Shown here: piece by piece, positions 52,795 through 63,260 of the stretch
Layout of the letters: each line of letters starts with the position of its first letter
How positions within the stretch are numbered: position 1 is the stretch's first letter
Origin: Hippopus hippopus
Lineage: Eukaryota; Mollusca; Bivalvia; Cardiida; Cardiidae
DNA: 64,000 nucleotides
Direction: 5' to 3'
Assembly: GCA_946811185.2 (NCBI GenBank)
Contig: OX328103.1
Span: 4,964,132 to 5,028,131, forward strand
The notes under the pieces: generated by a model
What the model was told of the DNA's origin: nothing
The model's database searches: none
The model's input: only the letters and a program-made list of their open reading frames with translations
Program-made: the position numbers and the translations under genes

Positions 52795-52930
52795 AACTTA
52801 ACCTGCCTTTGCGGCCAATGTCAATCAAGATCAGACCGCATAAAATGTGCAGTCTAGTCTTTGATCTACACTATTTGCTTCAATGAAATATTTTCAACAA
52901 CTGAAACCTTAAAATTGCAGTTATAATGGT
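52795..52930. repeat. MITE family B, partial
   Basis: CTTAACCTGCCTTTGCGGCC, AGATCAGACCGCATAAAATG, CAGTCTAGTCTTTGATCTAC. Confidence 0.5.
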
Positions 52931-52949
52931 GTTTGTTTTTCTAGACTCA

Positions 52950-53012
52950 CAATGTCAAAATTCAATCAGCTATGTAAACAACGATAAAGTACCGATAAAT
53001 ATGGTGTAAGGG
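52950..53012. repeat. MITE family I, left piece of a split copy
   Basis: AATCAGCTATGTAAACAACG and GATAAATATGGTGTAAGGG match 12,276-12,322 of the intact copy. The rest resumes at 55,452. Confidence 0.7.
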
Positions 53013-53504
53013 GTATTTTCCCATTTGTCCCACATTTTGAAAAAACAATAAGACACTTACCTGTATGGGTTAGGGGTAGATATAAGGGTAAGTGCGAATT
53101 ATTTTATTGTTTATCCGCCAAATTGGCGAGCATTATAACAACTATGAAAATACAAACAAATTCCAAAAGAAGGAAGAAGAAGATGAAAAATAAGAATAAG
53201 ACTCATACAAACAAAATAGTTAGAAAAAGAGCCAATGTACAACCATACTCTAACACAAAAGAGGCGTTTGTAATAAAAAAGAGGAAAATGCAAAAACCCC
53301 TCCCTAGGTCAGAATACGGGTGCACATTGTGTAAACAAAAAATCATGAAAACACATACATGAATAAACAAACTAAAAAAAAAAAATGTAACGGAATGTAA
53401 TAAATGAGAAAAGAAAGACTCAGCAAATAAATCACAAAATTACAAAATCCTTGCACGAAAACGAAAAACAAGGATAATTTGACAAATTACGAAACAATGA
53501 CAAT

Positions 53505-53655
53505 GAATGAATCAATGAATGAGAGAGTGAGTGAGTGAGTGAGCCAACGAGCGAGTGGGTGGTTGGGTGGTTGGGTGGTTTGAGTGAATGAGTGAGTGAA
53601 TGAGTGAGTGAGTGACCGACCGCCTGACTGACTGACTGACTGACTGTGAGTGAAA
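53505..53655 (+). repeat. (GAGT)n/(GACT)n tetranucleotide array
   Basis: GAGTGAGTGAGTGAG and GACTGACTGACTGACT. Minus-strand THSL-repeat ORFs are artefacts of this. Confidence 0.95.
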
Positions 53656-53779
53656 GGATAGTCAGGTGTATGGTTGCAAGGATGGACGATTTAAACATGA
53701 AAGACACTAAATATGATAGTACTGAGCAAAACAAGAATAAGATCCTTGTAACGAAAACGAAATACAAGGCAGAAATGAT

Positions 53780-53885
53780 AAGTAAGTGAGTGAGTGAGTG
53801 AGCGAGCGAGAGTGGGTGGGTGGGTGAGTTAGTGAGTGAGTGGGCGAGCGGGCGAATGATGAATGAATGAATGAATGAGAGTTGG
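53780..53885 (+). repeat. (GAGT)n array, second
   Basis: GTGAGTGAGTGAGTGAGCGA and GAATGAATGAATGAATG. Preceded by a close copy (CCTTGTAACGAAAACGAAAT) of the sequence before the first array. Confidence 0.92.
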
Positions 53886-54156
53886 TGGCAGGATAGACTT
53901 CACAGTGACTTAATTCATCAACCGACCAACTGAACCATCTATTAATCAATATGCTAACTGATAAAAAGTTTTTCGATACGTATTTCATAAAATAACGGCA
54001 AAATAATAATCATCTGAACTTGCAACGCGACATTTATTAACACTACAGAAAGTCTGCAAATTTGCTAAGTATTGGGACGATATAAATCAGGATTCTATGA
54101 TTTAAACTGTTATTATCTACTATATTCCTTAATCCACAAAATAAACTGACTAGCAT

Positions 54157-55153
54157 CTAGTTGCTTTCTAGGGACAAAAACGCATTATATAATCCACGGT
54201 CACAATGTGATTGTAAGATTTCAAATATTCTATTCCTTAAGCACCGAGTGAACTGACAATCAAATATTACATGGATACATACGGATGCAGTGAAGTTCAT
54301 TTTACAGTGTGGGCAAGATTTCGTGAAACTATCGCTATAAAACTTGGCTATTAACCTAACGCACTTATTACATTGATATGATGTTAGAGTAGATGAAGAT
54401 GATCTACTCATTTCCCATAGTTCAATATTATAAAGAAGCTGTGGCTTAATGAACAAAAAACTATTTAATTGTCTATCGAGTTAAACCCTGGTTAACCAGT
54501 CTTCATTTGACCTGGCATGAATGTCCTTTCGAACAATACTCTTCCATTGTGATTTTGTAGGGAAGGATGCATTAGACATGTATTCTGAGGTAATATTCAA
54601 TATTATACTTTCTTAAAACACCGACTATATCAGAGACATATCCTTGCTGAATGGAGGTCTTATATTTGTAGAATGTGACCAGGCGGTAATTAAACAGCTG
54701 TTTACAAAAATGTCCCGTAAACACACGGCAGAGCTGACCGAGGAAAAGCAGTTTTCTATAATCTATTTCAAACTCGATCCGATAAGCGCCGACCATACTT
54801 AAACAAATATCTGTTCTCGTGTATACAGGAAGATCCTGGATATATTTTATACAAAACCTGTGAGCCTTCTCAAGTTGTGAAATATGAGAGGTGGCTGGCG
54901 AAGACCAAAGCTCGCAGCCATATAGGGCTCTAGGAAGGACTACGGACTTACATATTTTCACAGACGTAGACGGAAGAAGACCATTATCGTGAATTCCGAC
55001 ATTCATAAGGCCGAGTAAAGTGCTTTTCAGTTTCCGACATGATTCATCTATGTTAACTGAAATTTTCATATGCTTATTACAGTAAGCAAGAGTTTTGAAC
55101 AGTTTGAAACGTTGAACAGGCAAGAGTTTTGAACATTTTGAAACGTAGAACAA
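54157..55153 (-). pseudogene. LINE ORF2 C-terminal remnant, 5' truncated
   Basis: The upstream part (55,153-54,572) contains ALYGCELW, the motif that follows the reverse-transcriptase fingers in CR1/Jockey-type LINEs. After a frameshift and stops at about 54,570-54,460, the frame continues with the Cys-rich end (CNKCVRLI, CPHCKMNF, then CIHVIFDC). The catalytic YxDD region is absent, so the copy was truncated at insertion or later. Clade within LINEs not fixed. Confidence 0.72.
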
Positions 55154-55379
55154 ATTAAAGAATATCTCTTTTTTGTTCCACTCGTAGAGGAATGAGCTTG
55201 GTATTCTTTAAAAGCTATAGACATTGAAAAAAACTTTACAACATTTATGTTTTATAAATTAATAAAGGAATAAAATTGAAAATTGGAGTCTTTATACAAA
55301 TTTGCCTCTAACTACCAGTATTGATACAGACTATAGTTGTAAAATTGCCCCAGGCAAGGATTATCTGTACCCTTACCTG

Positions 55380-55451
55380 TACCTATTCCCATTTGTCCCA
55401 CATTTATATTTTGGTATAAAAACCAAAATGTGGGACAAATGGGATTAAACC
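55380..55451. repeat. Hairpin at the right edge of the 2.4 kb insertion
   Basis: CCCATTTGTCCCACATTTAT ... CCAAAATGTGGGACAAATGG, a 20 bp stem with a short loop. Confidence 0.8.
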
Positions 55452-55685
55452 GTGTAAGGGATTAGAACATGTCTCGGATATCGATTTAAAACCGGAAACA
55501 TCACAACAGTGGTTTCTTTAATGGCCCCAAGAAAATGAAATGCATTTTCTGTCAGTCGTAATCTATAAAACCTTGCAACCATGAGAGGCTACATTTGGCA
55601 TGAAAATACAAGAATGATTAAAGTTTGATAAAATGAAGATGAAATTGGTTAAAAACTGTCTGAAAATGAGTATAAACGTAACTTT
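55452..55685. repeat. MITE family I, right piece of the split copy
   Basis: TTTAAAACCGGAAACATCAC, AAATGAAATGCATTTTCTGT, TACATTTGGCATGAAAATAC and GGTTAAAAACTGTCTGAAAA match the intact copy at 12,350-12,540. Confidence 0.7.
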
Positions 55686-55914
55686 AAGTGAGTGTGTCAA
55701 ATGCAAATGAGGGTGTTGAGCGAATGTTGCAGTTTGAGAAATATCTCCAATTCGCAAAGTTTTCCACCAATGTCTGAATGACAAAAAAACAGTGTGTGAG
55801 AGAGGTTTTTTTTTAATTGTATTGAGCTACTTCATAAAAGAGACACTGACTGCTGCCAAAAAGAACTTGCAAAAGGAAATCATTACTTCTTTTGATAGTC
55901 AATCTGACTGAGGA

Positions 55915-55980
55915 AAAATAATAATTGGAAAACAAGAAAATGCTGGTGACCAGCATTTTCATCTTTTCCGACAATTATTT
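55915..55980. repeat. MITE family A stem fragment
   Basis: AAGAAAATGCTGGTGACCAG and CATTTTCATCTTTTCC. Confidence 0.5.
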
Positions 55981-56582
55981 TAATATATTTTTATCAGTGA
56001 ATTACTTGGATTTCACAGGTGAATAACACCACTAGTGATGATAAATATAGGATCTGACATGAGTTGGTTTTTTGAGATAAAATTTTATTAAACGATTCTA
56101 CAAAAAATGTTATTAAGCGAGCCTTTGGCGAACTTGATAACATTTTTTGTGGACGAGTTTAGTAAATTTTTACCTCAAAAGCCAACGAGTGTCAGATTCT
56201 TTTTATCACATAACTGTATAATAAGAATTATAGTCCATAATGTGTTAAACCAGAGGCATACATGTACAATGTGTAGTGAAATTTACATGAAGCCTGTGCG
56301 TTTCTTTGACAGGTACATTACGAACGAAAAATAGTTCCGAAGAAACTTGCATATATTGATTTTGTTTTGAATCTAAAAGTGATTAAATCAACAACTTTAT
56401 CGTGATTAAGAATTTTGACCATTAATTTCCTTCAGGAACCTAGGTCAGCAATGTTTTAGAAATGAAGCGTATTATTGACCAAATACAGCACTATTTTCTT
56501 ATCTCACTCGTATGTGAGACAAGAAAATTCGTAATGGGTATATTACACTGAAAACAAGGGAGGTTATGTGATAAATATGAAT

Positions 56583-56845
56583 TCATCACTAGTGACGATA
56601 TAGTTTTAAAATGTTTGCCGGAAGTACTTTTTTTCCTATGATAATTATTAGAACAAAAGGGTGAATTAGGAATATAATAAGTAGGATAATCAACTGGTTG
56701 TGTGTGATATTAAAAATCTGTCACTCGAATGGGTTTTGATGCGGTTAAAAGACTCGTCCTTCGGACTCGTTTTTTCAACCGCATCACACCCCATTCTAGA
56801 GACAGATTTTTAATATCACACACAACCAGTTGATTATCCTCTATC
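56583..56845. mobile_element. MITE family F, uninterrupted
   Basis: CACTAGTGACGATATAG outer part, GATAATCAACTGGTTGTGTG and its inverse, inner stem AGACTCGTCCTTCGGACTCG. It serves as the empty-site reference for the G insertion at 44,106. Confidence 0.75.
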
Positions 56846-56864
56846 TATCCACATACAGATTAAA

Positions 56865-56945
56865 GCTTTTCAACCAAATTTAACTTGTCGTCTGCAAATG
56901 CTTTAATTCAATACGAGTCTTAAATTTTGTCGTCTGCCAGAGAGT
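56865..56945. repeat. MITE family A, right arm
   Basis: CTTGTCGTCTGCAAATGCTT and TTTGTCGTCTGCCAGAGAG. Confidence 0.55.
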
Positions 56946-56997
56946 GCTTTAAATTTGGAAAACCAAAAAACGATGATATGTAGTAAAAGTTCACTAT

Positions 56998-57206
56998 TGA
57001 CTCTTAGGCTGCGGAACGCGACTCAAGATGTTAGTTGCGCAAGTGTAGATCAAGATCAGTGGTACAGAACGTGTAGTCCGATCTTGATCAATACTGTCTG
57101 ATACAGAGATCTTTTTTCCCCAAAAGTAGCTTTGAAATTGCAATGTTTCGATTATTCACTATCGACTTGAACGTTTCATTTAACTTATGTAGCAGGTTAA
57201 GGGTTA
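56998..57206. mobile_element. MITE family B1, full copy
   Basis: CTCTTAGGCTGCGGAACGCG, diverged stem AAGATCAGTGGTACAGAACG, TTTCATTTAACTTATGTAGC, GGTTAAGGGTTA. Confidence 0.7.
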
Positions 57207-58940
57207 CTTATAATGATGGTTATGATAACAAATGAAGTAAAATTGTAGCAGATATAAAAATCCTTCCTGCGACGGTTTTCCTTGTCAATATGAAAACTTG
57301 CGATAAAAGTTGGAAACTCGATATTCCTGTAAGGATGTACATGAGGTTATATTTAGCTTTATCACATAAAACCTCCTCCAGAAGTGTATTAAACCCATGA
57401 CTTAATTTAGATAATACATTGATGTGCGAATATTAACTTCTCTTTTGTTTCCTGATTTTGATTGCTTTCGCAGTGATTGGCGCGTCAAGTGAACTGACTG
57501 GGCATGATGCTTCCCAGATAAGCAACAATGCCTTTTTTCTTCCAATGACTTATTTGATGATGAAATAATGTGCTTTTAGATCACTTTCTCTCTCGTCTCT
57601 GGCCTTTTCTTTATCTCATTGCCAGTGCAATGACAGGAATATTAAGCACTGTAAATAAATCAAAGCGCTGAAAGCACTGATGGCTAGGGGCAAGTGGAAA
57701 GTGCATATATGCGTAGAGCAATTTTTGTTCAATCATGAAATGTCCATTTAAAAAAAAAAATGTGTACTACTGCACTTTTTTATTTTTCATGCATATCCAA
57801 ACGCTTTGAAGTAGTGAGTGGATGCATATACTCATGCTGCATCCTCATGTTGCAAAAATTCGAACAAGAACTAGATTTCTACACATACTATTCCTTCCAA
57901 GCGCCAAATGCATTTTATGTAGTCCAAGTCCATAGCAGTACCAGTATTATTTGAAAACAGATTGAAATGATTTTCGTCACTCTTCAAAGTGAGGAATTAA
58001 CAAACAAAACTAACGTAGGTTTGAAAAACATTTTATGTGAAGCATAAACTAGTTTCACACCACATAAGTTTTATGTATCACTATTTGATATTTCAAGTAT
58101 GGAATGTGAAAAGGTTTTCCATTTTTTTTTTTTTTTTTTCTTCTTCTTCTTCGTCAAAATACTTGAACACTGAAAGTCAAAAAGGGGCATTTATAACTGC
58201 TTCAAGAATACTTTAATGGATACCAGGACCTGCTGTATAGGTTTCCCTTTTGATAGTTAACACCAGTCCGAGTTTGAAGTACATATCTTAAATAATGACA
58301 GAGATATTATAAAATGTCAAAGTTTTTTGCACGACAAAACAGACTACACAGACGACGCAGACGGGGCCAGAGCTATGAAAATATCTATATGTTTTCCTCG
58401 AAAACAGCCGGGCTAAAAATCTAAGTTATTCCATATATAACTATACAATAATGAAAATTTGCACTTTGACTGTCATGGGTTTCTTTTTTAAACAATATTC
58501 AATATGGATGGAAGTCACACAATAGGGAACAGAAAATTGCGCAGGAGAAGCAGTCTTTTCTTTAACAAAGAAAATATTCACCTTTTCGAAATTTTATTTA
58601 TACAATAAAACACTGTTGCATTATAAATTCTAGTGATAGAATGCAAAGGTAGTTATTGACACTTTGTTCTGTGACATTTTTTACTTTACTTTGTACCTGA
58701 GGACAATTCATAGTGGCTTTGAGATACATTTCTAACTTATAGGTTCTTCACATACATGTGTTTTTAACATAAAGTTTGTATTGACAAAACTTGTCATCGA
58801 AAAATCATTAAGCCTATTATCAAGATAGGTTTAGCAATTAACAAACTATGTATCAAAATGTCAGTTCATACACTGATAAAACAGGTCGAATCAGTATAAT
58901 TCTGTCAACTCCTACAGGCCAAAATGAAGATCAAGGACTT
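57207..58940. other. Non-coding, no gene recognised
   Basis: AT-rich DNA with a poly-T/(TTC)n tract at about 58,120-58,155. ORFs are at most 64 codons and unconvincing. Confidence 0.45.
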
Positions 58941-58944
58941 CTTG

Positions 58945-59165
58945 TAACCCTTCACAAATCAACAATATTTTAGAGTTGTTCAAAATGAAACCACTTGCAG
59001 AATCTAATCTTATTCAAATGATGTCATTTGCTTTTGAAAGGGTAGAAAACGCTGTCAGAGAAGGAGAAATTATGGTTACCTGCATTTTTCCTTGTCCTAT
59101 AATATTTTCAAAACTTTCTTGCTAACGGTAGGAAAAATTGGGGTTGCATGGTAAAGGGTTTCGTC
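58945..59165. mobile_element. MITE family A, diverged
   Basis: CCCTTCACAAATCAACAATA, GAAGGAGAAATTATGGTTAC stem, TTGCATGGTAAAGGGTT. Confidence 0.6.
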
Positions 59166-59514
59166 TATGTACCCACCATACATGGATACACACCATACAA
59201 CGCTAATCAATCAAATGTCAATTTCACCACGATCCATCTGCATTCAATGATGTGCACACAGCGACGACCCAAGGTAAACATGGGTGCTGGTTGCAATATG
59301 CTCTGCATGAGTATTTGGCAAAATTAACGGGAGAATTTTTTACTGTTCTCATTTAAAAATTATCATGCAAACAAACATCGTTAAAAACTTTTGCTTTGAA
59401 AATATTTTCTTTGGCACTTTTTTGGTATATGTAAACACCGACCCCTCTTTCCATTTCTATTTTACATTACGGATGAATAACTCGGAAGGTGTAAGGCGGT
59501 TTTGAAGGGTGTGT

Positions 59515-59680
59515 CGTTTCAAGCCAATCAGAAACGGCAGTTGCAGTTCCAGCAAATCAGAGACAGCGAATAGCGTGCATTTATATATGATGTTCAGAGT
59601 GGTTGCAGCTTTCGTGCAAAAGTCTGAAACGTGGTTACTAAGGCTAGGCGCCGTTGGCCCCTAGCCAAAAAATCAGCCTG
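59515..59680 (+). promoter_or_regulatory. Possible promoter with CCAAT and TATA motifs
   Basis: AGCCAATCAGAAACGG and AGCAAATCAGAGACAG precede TTTATATATGATGTTCAG. The spacing fits an animal pol II promoter, but no convincing coding sequence follows. Motif-based only. Confidence 0.25.
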
Positions 59681-60477
59681 TATTATTATAATCGTTTGTA
59701 CTCATTTTATGTATCAAAATATAATTAATACATAGGTACATGTAGACCTATGTTGTGCTAAAAATGAAGAATTATTTGGGTATATAGTACCTATCGTTTC
59801 TTTTGTATGCAGCTTTTTTACTCGCTCAAACTCAAACGTCTTGATAGACTTTTGATAGTAGTAGACATTGTGAAGAAAGGTGACATAGCTCGTTGAGAAA
59901 AATCTTTACCAAATAGAAATCGGCACCACACAGTCTATGGGGTATTCGGAACTAAACATTTCCTATTTTCTTCGATCAAACCAACTTGAAATGAATAGTT
60001 TCTCATGTGCTGAATCTGTTATTTTTCTTATGTATAAAACCATTTACTCTAAAAACCGTTCTAAGCAGTATTCAAATTCAATATATGTGCTAAAAATGAA
60101 TTTTCTTTGCCTCTTCTTCCCCTGTCGTTTCTTAATCATAGGAAGAGGAAAATGTATATGTCAAAACGATAAAACCACAAACACAAAATAATGTTTTGAA
60201 ATTCTCACTAAATTACTTCATCTAGATAATTATAACTATTTACTCTTGTTTGTTGTCGAGCTACATTATCAGTAAATGCATCTAGTCGCAGAGAGCAGTT
60301 TAAGGGCCGAACCGCAGGGATCAGTAAATGTCTCAGGGGATCAAAACTTAACCCTTAAACTGAAAAATGACTAAATTACAAAGTGACAAATGACTAAATT
60401 ATGAAGTGACAAATGAAGCTCAAGTAGTGCAATTTCAGTGTTCTTTTCAAGAAAAATCTCGGCGTTTCTTATTGGTT

Positions 60478-60530
60478 TGATCCAAGATTCTGAACAGTCT
60501 GATATTGATCTATACTGTCCTTTGGCAGAC
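60478..60530. repeat. MITE family B stem fragment
   Basis: GATCCAAGATTCTGAACAGT and CTGATATTGATCTATACTGT. Confidence 0.4.
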
Positions 60531-60863
60531 ACAGTATGGAAAAAAAATCGTCAGATACACAGCCGAGGTAAGAATTGTAAATTTAAAGCAGGGGCTACTG
60601 TTAGGTCTAGCCAGGTTTCTTTAGAGTATCCAACGTGACGGGCCGTGGAGGGAACGTGCTTCTCAGTTCCACGTGACCAAAAGATCTACTATGGTTAGGG
60701 CCTGCATTCCACCACGTTCCTTAACGACCCATCAAGTTCTGATCAGGTCTTTCGCGTTCCTAACGTTTCTATCAAGGTCTTACACGTTTTTCACTTTCTG
60801 TCAAGGTTTTCGGTGGACAGAACGTAGCGGATGGGCATTTTTAGAGCACGCCTGTGTCCACGG

Positions 60864-60870
60864 TATAAAA
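60864..60870 (+). promoter_or_regulatory. TATA box before the Harbinger remnant
   Basis: TATAAAA about 75 bp upstream of the ATG at 60,939 that begins the transposase-like frame. Confidence 0.4.
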
Positions 60871-60938
60871 GACTGGTCTCCCAGGCAGTAATTGTCATTG
60901 TAGTCTAAGAGTTCAACTTATCAACATGACATGCAAAG

Positions 60939-61520
60939 ATGGATGAAAACTTTGCCTTTGTATGTTTTCTTGGTGCATACACACGCTCTCTGTCTCAGCA
61001 AGATGGAGAATTACAGCAGGGGCGGAATGTCACATTGCAGTAGGCAACAGGATCGAGAAGAAGGTGGACGAGAAGACCAAGATCCATGTGTGTGTGCGAA
61101 TGGATAGAAAAAAGGAAACAACTATTCGGCCACTGCTCAACATTATCACGACAGACTTTCACACTGGGAATATCGACTCCCCAGAACTATCTGGGATCTA
61201 AGAGATCTTGAACGAAATACCTAAAAGCGTAACACTAGTCACTGAGATACAGGGCATGAGGTTCCGCGTTGCCATACAACCTGGTCTGAAGTTATTTCTG
61301 ATTCTGAGACATCTGGCCATCGGCGACAATTACTCGTCACTTTCTTTGCATTTCGGTGAAGTAAAGCGGCTATCTGCCATATGGTGCGAAAAGTATGCAG
61401 TGCCATCGCAGAAGCGTACAATGATAAAGTCCTTGTTATTCCTGTGGCACATGATGAATGGAAAGCCCCGGCTCAGGAGTTTGAAGAAGTCTGGCCTAGG
61501 GGGATTATCAGGCTGGACCA
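60939..61520 (+). pseudogene. Harbinger/PIF (HARBI1-like) transposase remnant
   Basis: It begins MDENFAFVCFLGAYTRS, then RRRWTRRPR and WIEKRKQL in other frames, and FHTGNIDSPELSGI. The diagnostic block QPGLKLFLILRHLAIGDNYS runs into SLSLHF. After a further frameshift come VCSAIAEAYNDKVLVIPV and HDEWKAPAQEFEE, the segment just before the first catalytic Asp. At least four frame changes or stops occur and the DDE core downstream is missing, so it is a dead fragment. Harbinger assignment rests on these ordered blocks. Confidence 0.72.
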
Positions 61521-61779
61521 GAACCTCTACTGATGTTATTGATGGTGGTAGTAGTAATTATGGCACTATGCAGGTCAAATTGCCTGCGGCACTATAGGGG
61601 CCAGGCCTTTGTCTTTGACAGTTCAGACTATTGTTAGAGGCCTTTGTCTGTTGGAGGTCAGACTGTCTGTGGCAATATGACGTAATCTTGCATACCTTTT
61701 GTCTGGCTTTCGTTGCCTCCCACCTGCCGAGGCTAGATGACAATTCCAAGCGTGTTTTGGCGCGTTTTGACCGATCAGG

Positions 61780-61855
61780 CCGGCGCCCGATTGTATAGAA
61801 CCGAAAATTCAGCCAAAGCATTCGCCATTGAAAATACATGAGAACTTTCTCTCAA
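61780..61855 (+). repeat. Degenerate copy of the repeat found upstream of the PC4 gene
   Basis: GCGCCCGATTGTATAGAACC and AAAATTCAGCCAAAGCATTC parallel the two exact copies at 62,432 and 62,560. Confidence 0.5.
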
Positions 61856-61929
61856 AGAGGTTGCTCTACTAAAAATGCTTTTGTCTGTGAACGCTTTTAC
61901 CCCCCTTACCATTCAAAGTCTAGGTTTTG

Positions 61930-62215
61930 TATTGACTTTAATGAATAAAATCGTATGGTGTTTAACGCCGTTTTCAACATTTTTGTTGCACTTAAGTCGC
62001 TGCGGCCAGTGCACCTATACATGCTTTCCAGCAGTATCTTTTACCAGGGCATCATTTTCTTTCCAAGTCACTGACTGCTGTCTCACATAACCATTATTAC
62101 GGTCAGCTGTGGTAGAGAAATAAATGGTTTCACAATTTTCAGTCCTCGACCTAGCCAGGGATCGAAGCCACGACCCATCTCAAGTCCTGCACGCTAGCTA
62201 TTTAAGAGCTCAGCT
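61930..62215 (-). repeat. tRNA-derived SINE
   Basis: The minus strand has AGCTAGCGTGCAGGACTTGA and GGCTTCGATCCCTGGC (B box). The 3' part on plus reads TGGTGTTTAACGCCGTTTTC. It separates the degenerate repeat copy at 61,780 from those at 62,432 onward. Confidence 0.72.
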
Positions 62216-62431
62216 TTTAGGTCCTCGCTTCTACATGGAAAAGTTTGCGAAAAACTTACTACGATCCCCAAATAGCGGTGGCATAATATAAAATTCCCTG
62301 TTGGTTTGATCATTAGCTTTCTTAGAAATTCTGATTTTTTTTTTTTATAATTCATGAGACCTTTCGATACTCTCCTGACAGAGTCGCATATCAAAATGAT
62401 TTAATGTTTGAGAAATGTCGACACTCTTCCA

Positions 62432-62611
62432 CGTGATGTCTGGCGCGATTGTATAATATCGTCTGCAAAAATTCAGACAAAGCATTCGCCTCTCATTAAA
62501 AATGCATGAGAAAATGTCGATATTCTTACAAAATAGGTCGCTTTCCGCTGATTAAAATGCGTGATGTCTGGCGCGATTGTATAATATCGTCTGCAAAAAT
62601 TCAGACAAAGC
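62432..62611 (+). repeat. Two identical 52 bp direct repeats, 128 bp apart
   Basis: CGTGATGTCTGGCGCGATTG continuing through TATAATATCGTCTGCAAAAA and TTCAGACAAAGC at 62,432-62,483 and 62,560-62,611, no difference seen. Each is preceded by GAGAAA-TGTCGA-A-TCTT sequence. They lie just upstream of the PC4 gene and may be promoter or terminal sequence of the Polinton-like element. Confidence 0.8.
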
Positions 62612-62732
62612 GAATAATCAATTGGTCAGATGGAAAAAACAAACTGACCAATCAGAAGAGACTTTGTGACTATATTAGAAAGCTGAATTTCGTGTTTGGA
62701 GTCATAAGAGTTTTGACACTCGAATCAGCAAC

Positions 62733-63218
62733 ATGGTTAGATGTAAATTTAGTCTCGGTAACGAACGCTACGTACAGGTCAGTGAATGGAGGGGTGAACT
62801 GAGAGTCGATATCAGGGAATGGCAGGAAGACATACCTACTAAGAAAGGCATTAGTCTTACGCTTATGAGATGGAAGAATTTGGTAGATGCCTCTGAGTTT
62901 GTTGATCAAGCATTACACGGTAAAAAAGCATACAGCGCTCACCTAGGAGGAAACGTTTATTGCAGTATCGGTGAAAACAGCGTTTGTGTAGATATAAGAC
63001 AGTATTGGAAACCAGACAATGAAGTGGTACCGACCAAAAAGGGTATCTGCTTAAGACCCGCTGAATATAACTCTCTTAAAAAACACGTGTCAGAGATTGG
63101 TAGGAATCTACCCGAGTTGGACGCTGTCATTCCCTGTTACCTTCAAAGTGATCATATGAACCAGTTAGGGGCGTTGCGGTGTTCTGAATGTAACCCTAAC
63201 GATAACGGAAACTGGTAA
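62733..63218 (+). CDS. Tandem PC4 (p15) domain protein
   Basis: 161 codons. Two copies of the PC4/SUB1 single-stranded-DNA-binding fold: residues about 3-62 (RYVQVSEWRGELRVDIREW ... KKGISLTLMRW) and about 68-130 (CVDIRQYWKP ... TKKGICLRPAEY). Each has the conserved beta strand with VDIR, the KKGI turn and the following helix. A short Cys-containing tail ends the protein. PC4 binds melted promoter DNA and boosts RNA polymerase II transcription; here it could act on element or host promoters (inference). The ATG at 62,733 is the first in frame. The next gene starts 42 bp after its stop, compact for an animal genome. No intron signs. Confidence 0.85.
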   Translation: MVRCKFSLGNERYVQVSEWRGELRVDIREWQEDIPTKKGISLTLMRWKNLVDASEFVDQALHGKKAYSAHLGGNVYCSIGENSVCVDIRQYWKPDNEVVPTKKGICLRPAEYNSLKKHVSEIGRNLPELDAVIPCYLQSDHMNQLGALRCSECNPNDNGNW

Positions 63219-63260
63219 ATAGGCGCGATTGACAGAATTAACATCACATTAATAAGCACC

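Larger units (their letters stand above)
53013..55451. mobile_element. 2.4 kb insertion flanked by a 9 bp duplication
   Basis: GTGTAAGGG occurs at 53,004-53,012 and again at 55,452-55,460 where family I resumes. Inner margins carry CCCATTTGTCCCACATTTTG near the left and its complement near the right. The cargo is two GAGT-type arrays and a decayed LINE on the minus strand. This may be a composite of successive insertions rather than one element. Confidence 0.65.

Noticed and set aside
53432..53988. Minus-strand ORFs with THSLTHSL repeats
   Set aside because: Translation of GAGT tetranucleotide arrays; no real coding signal.
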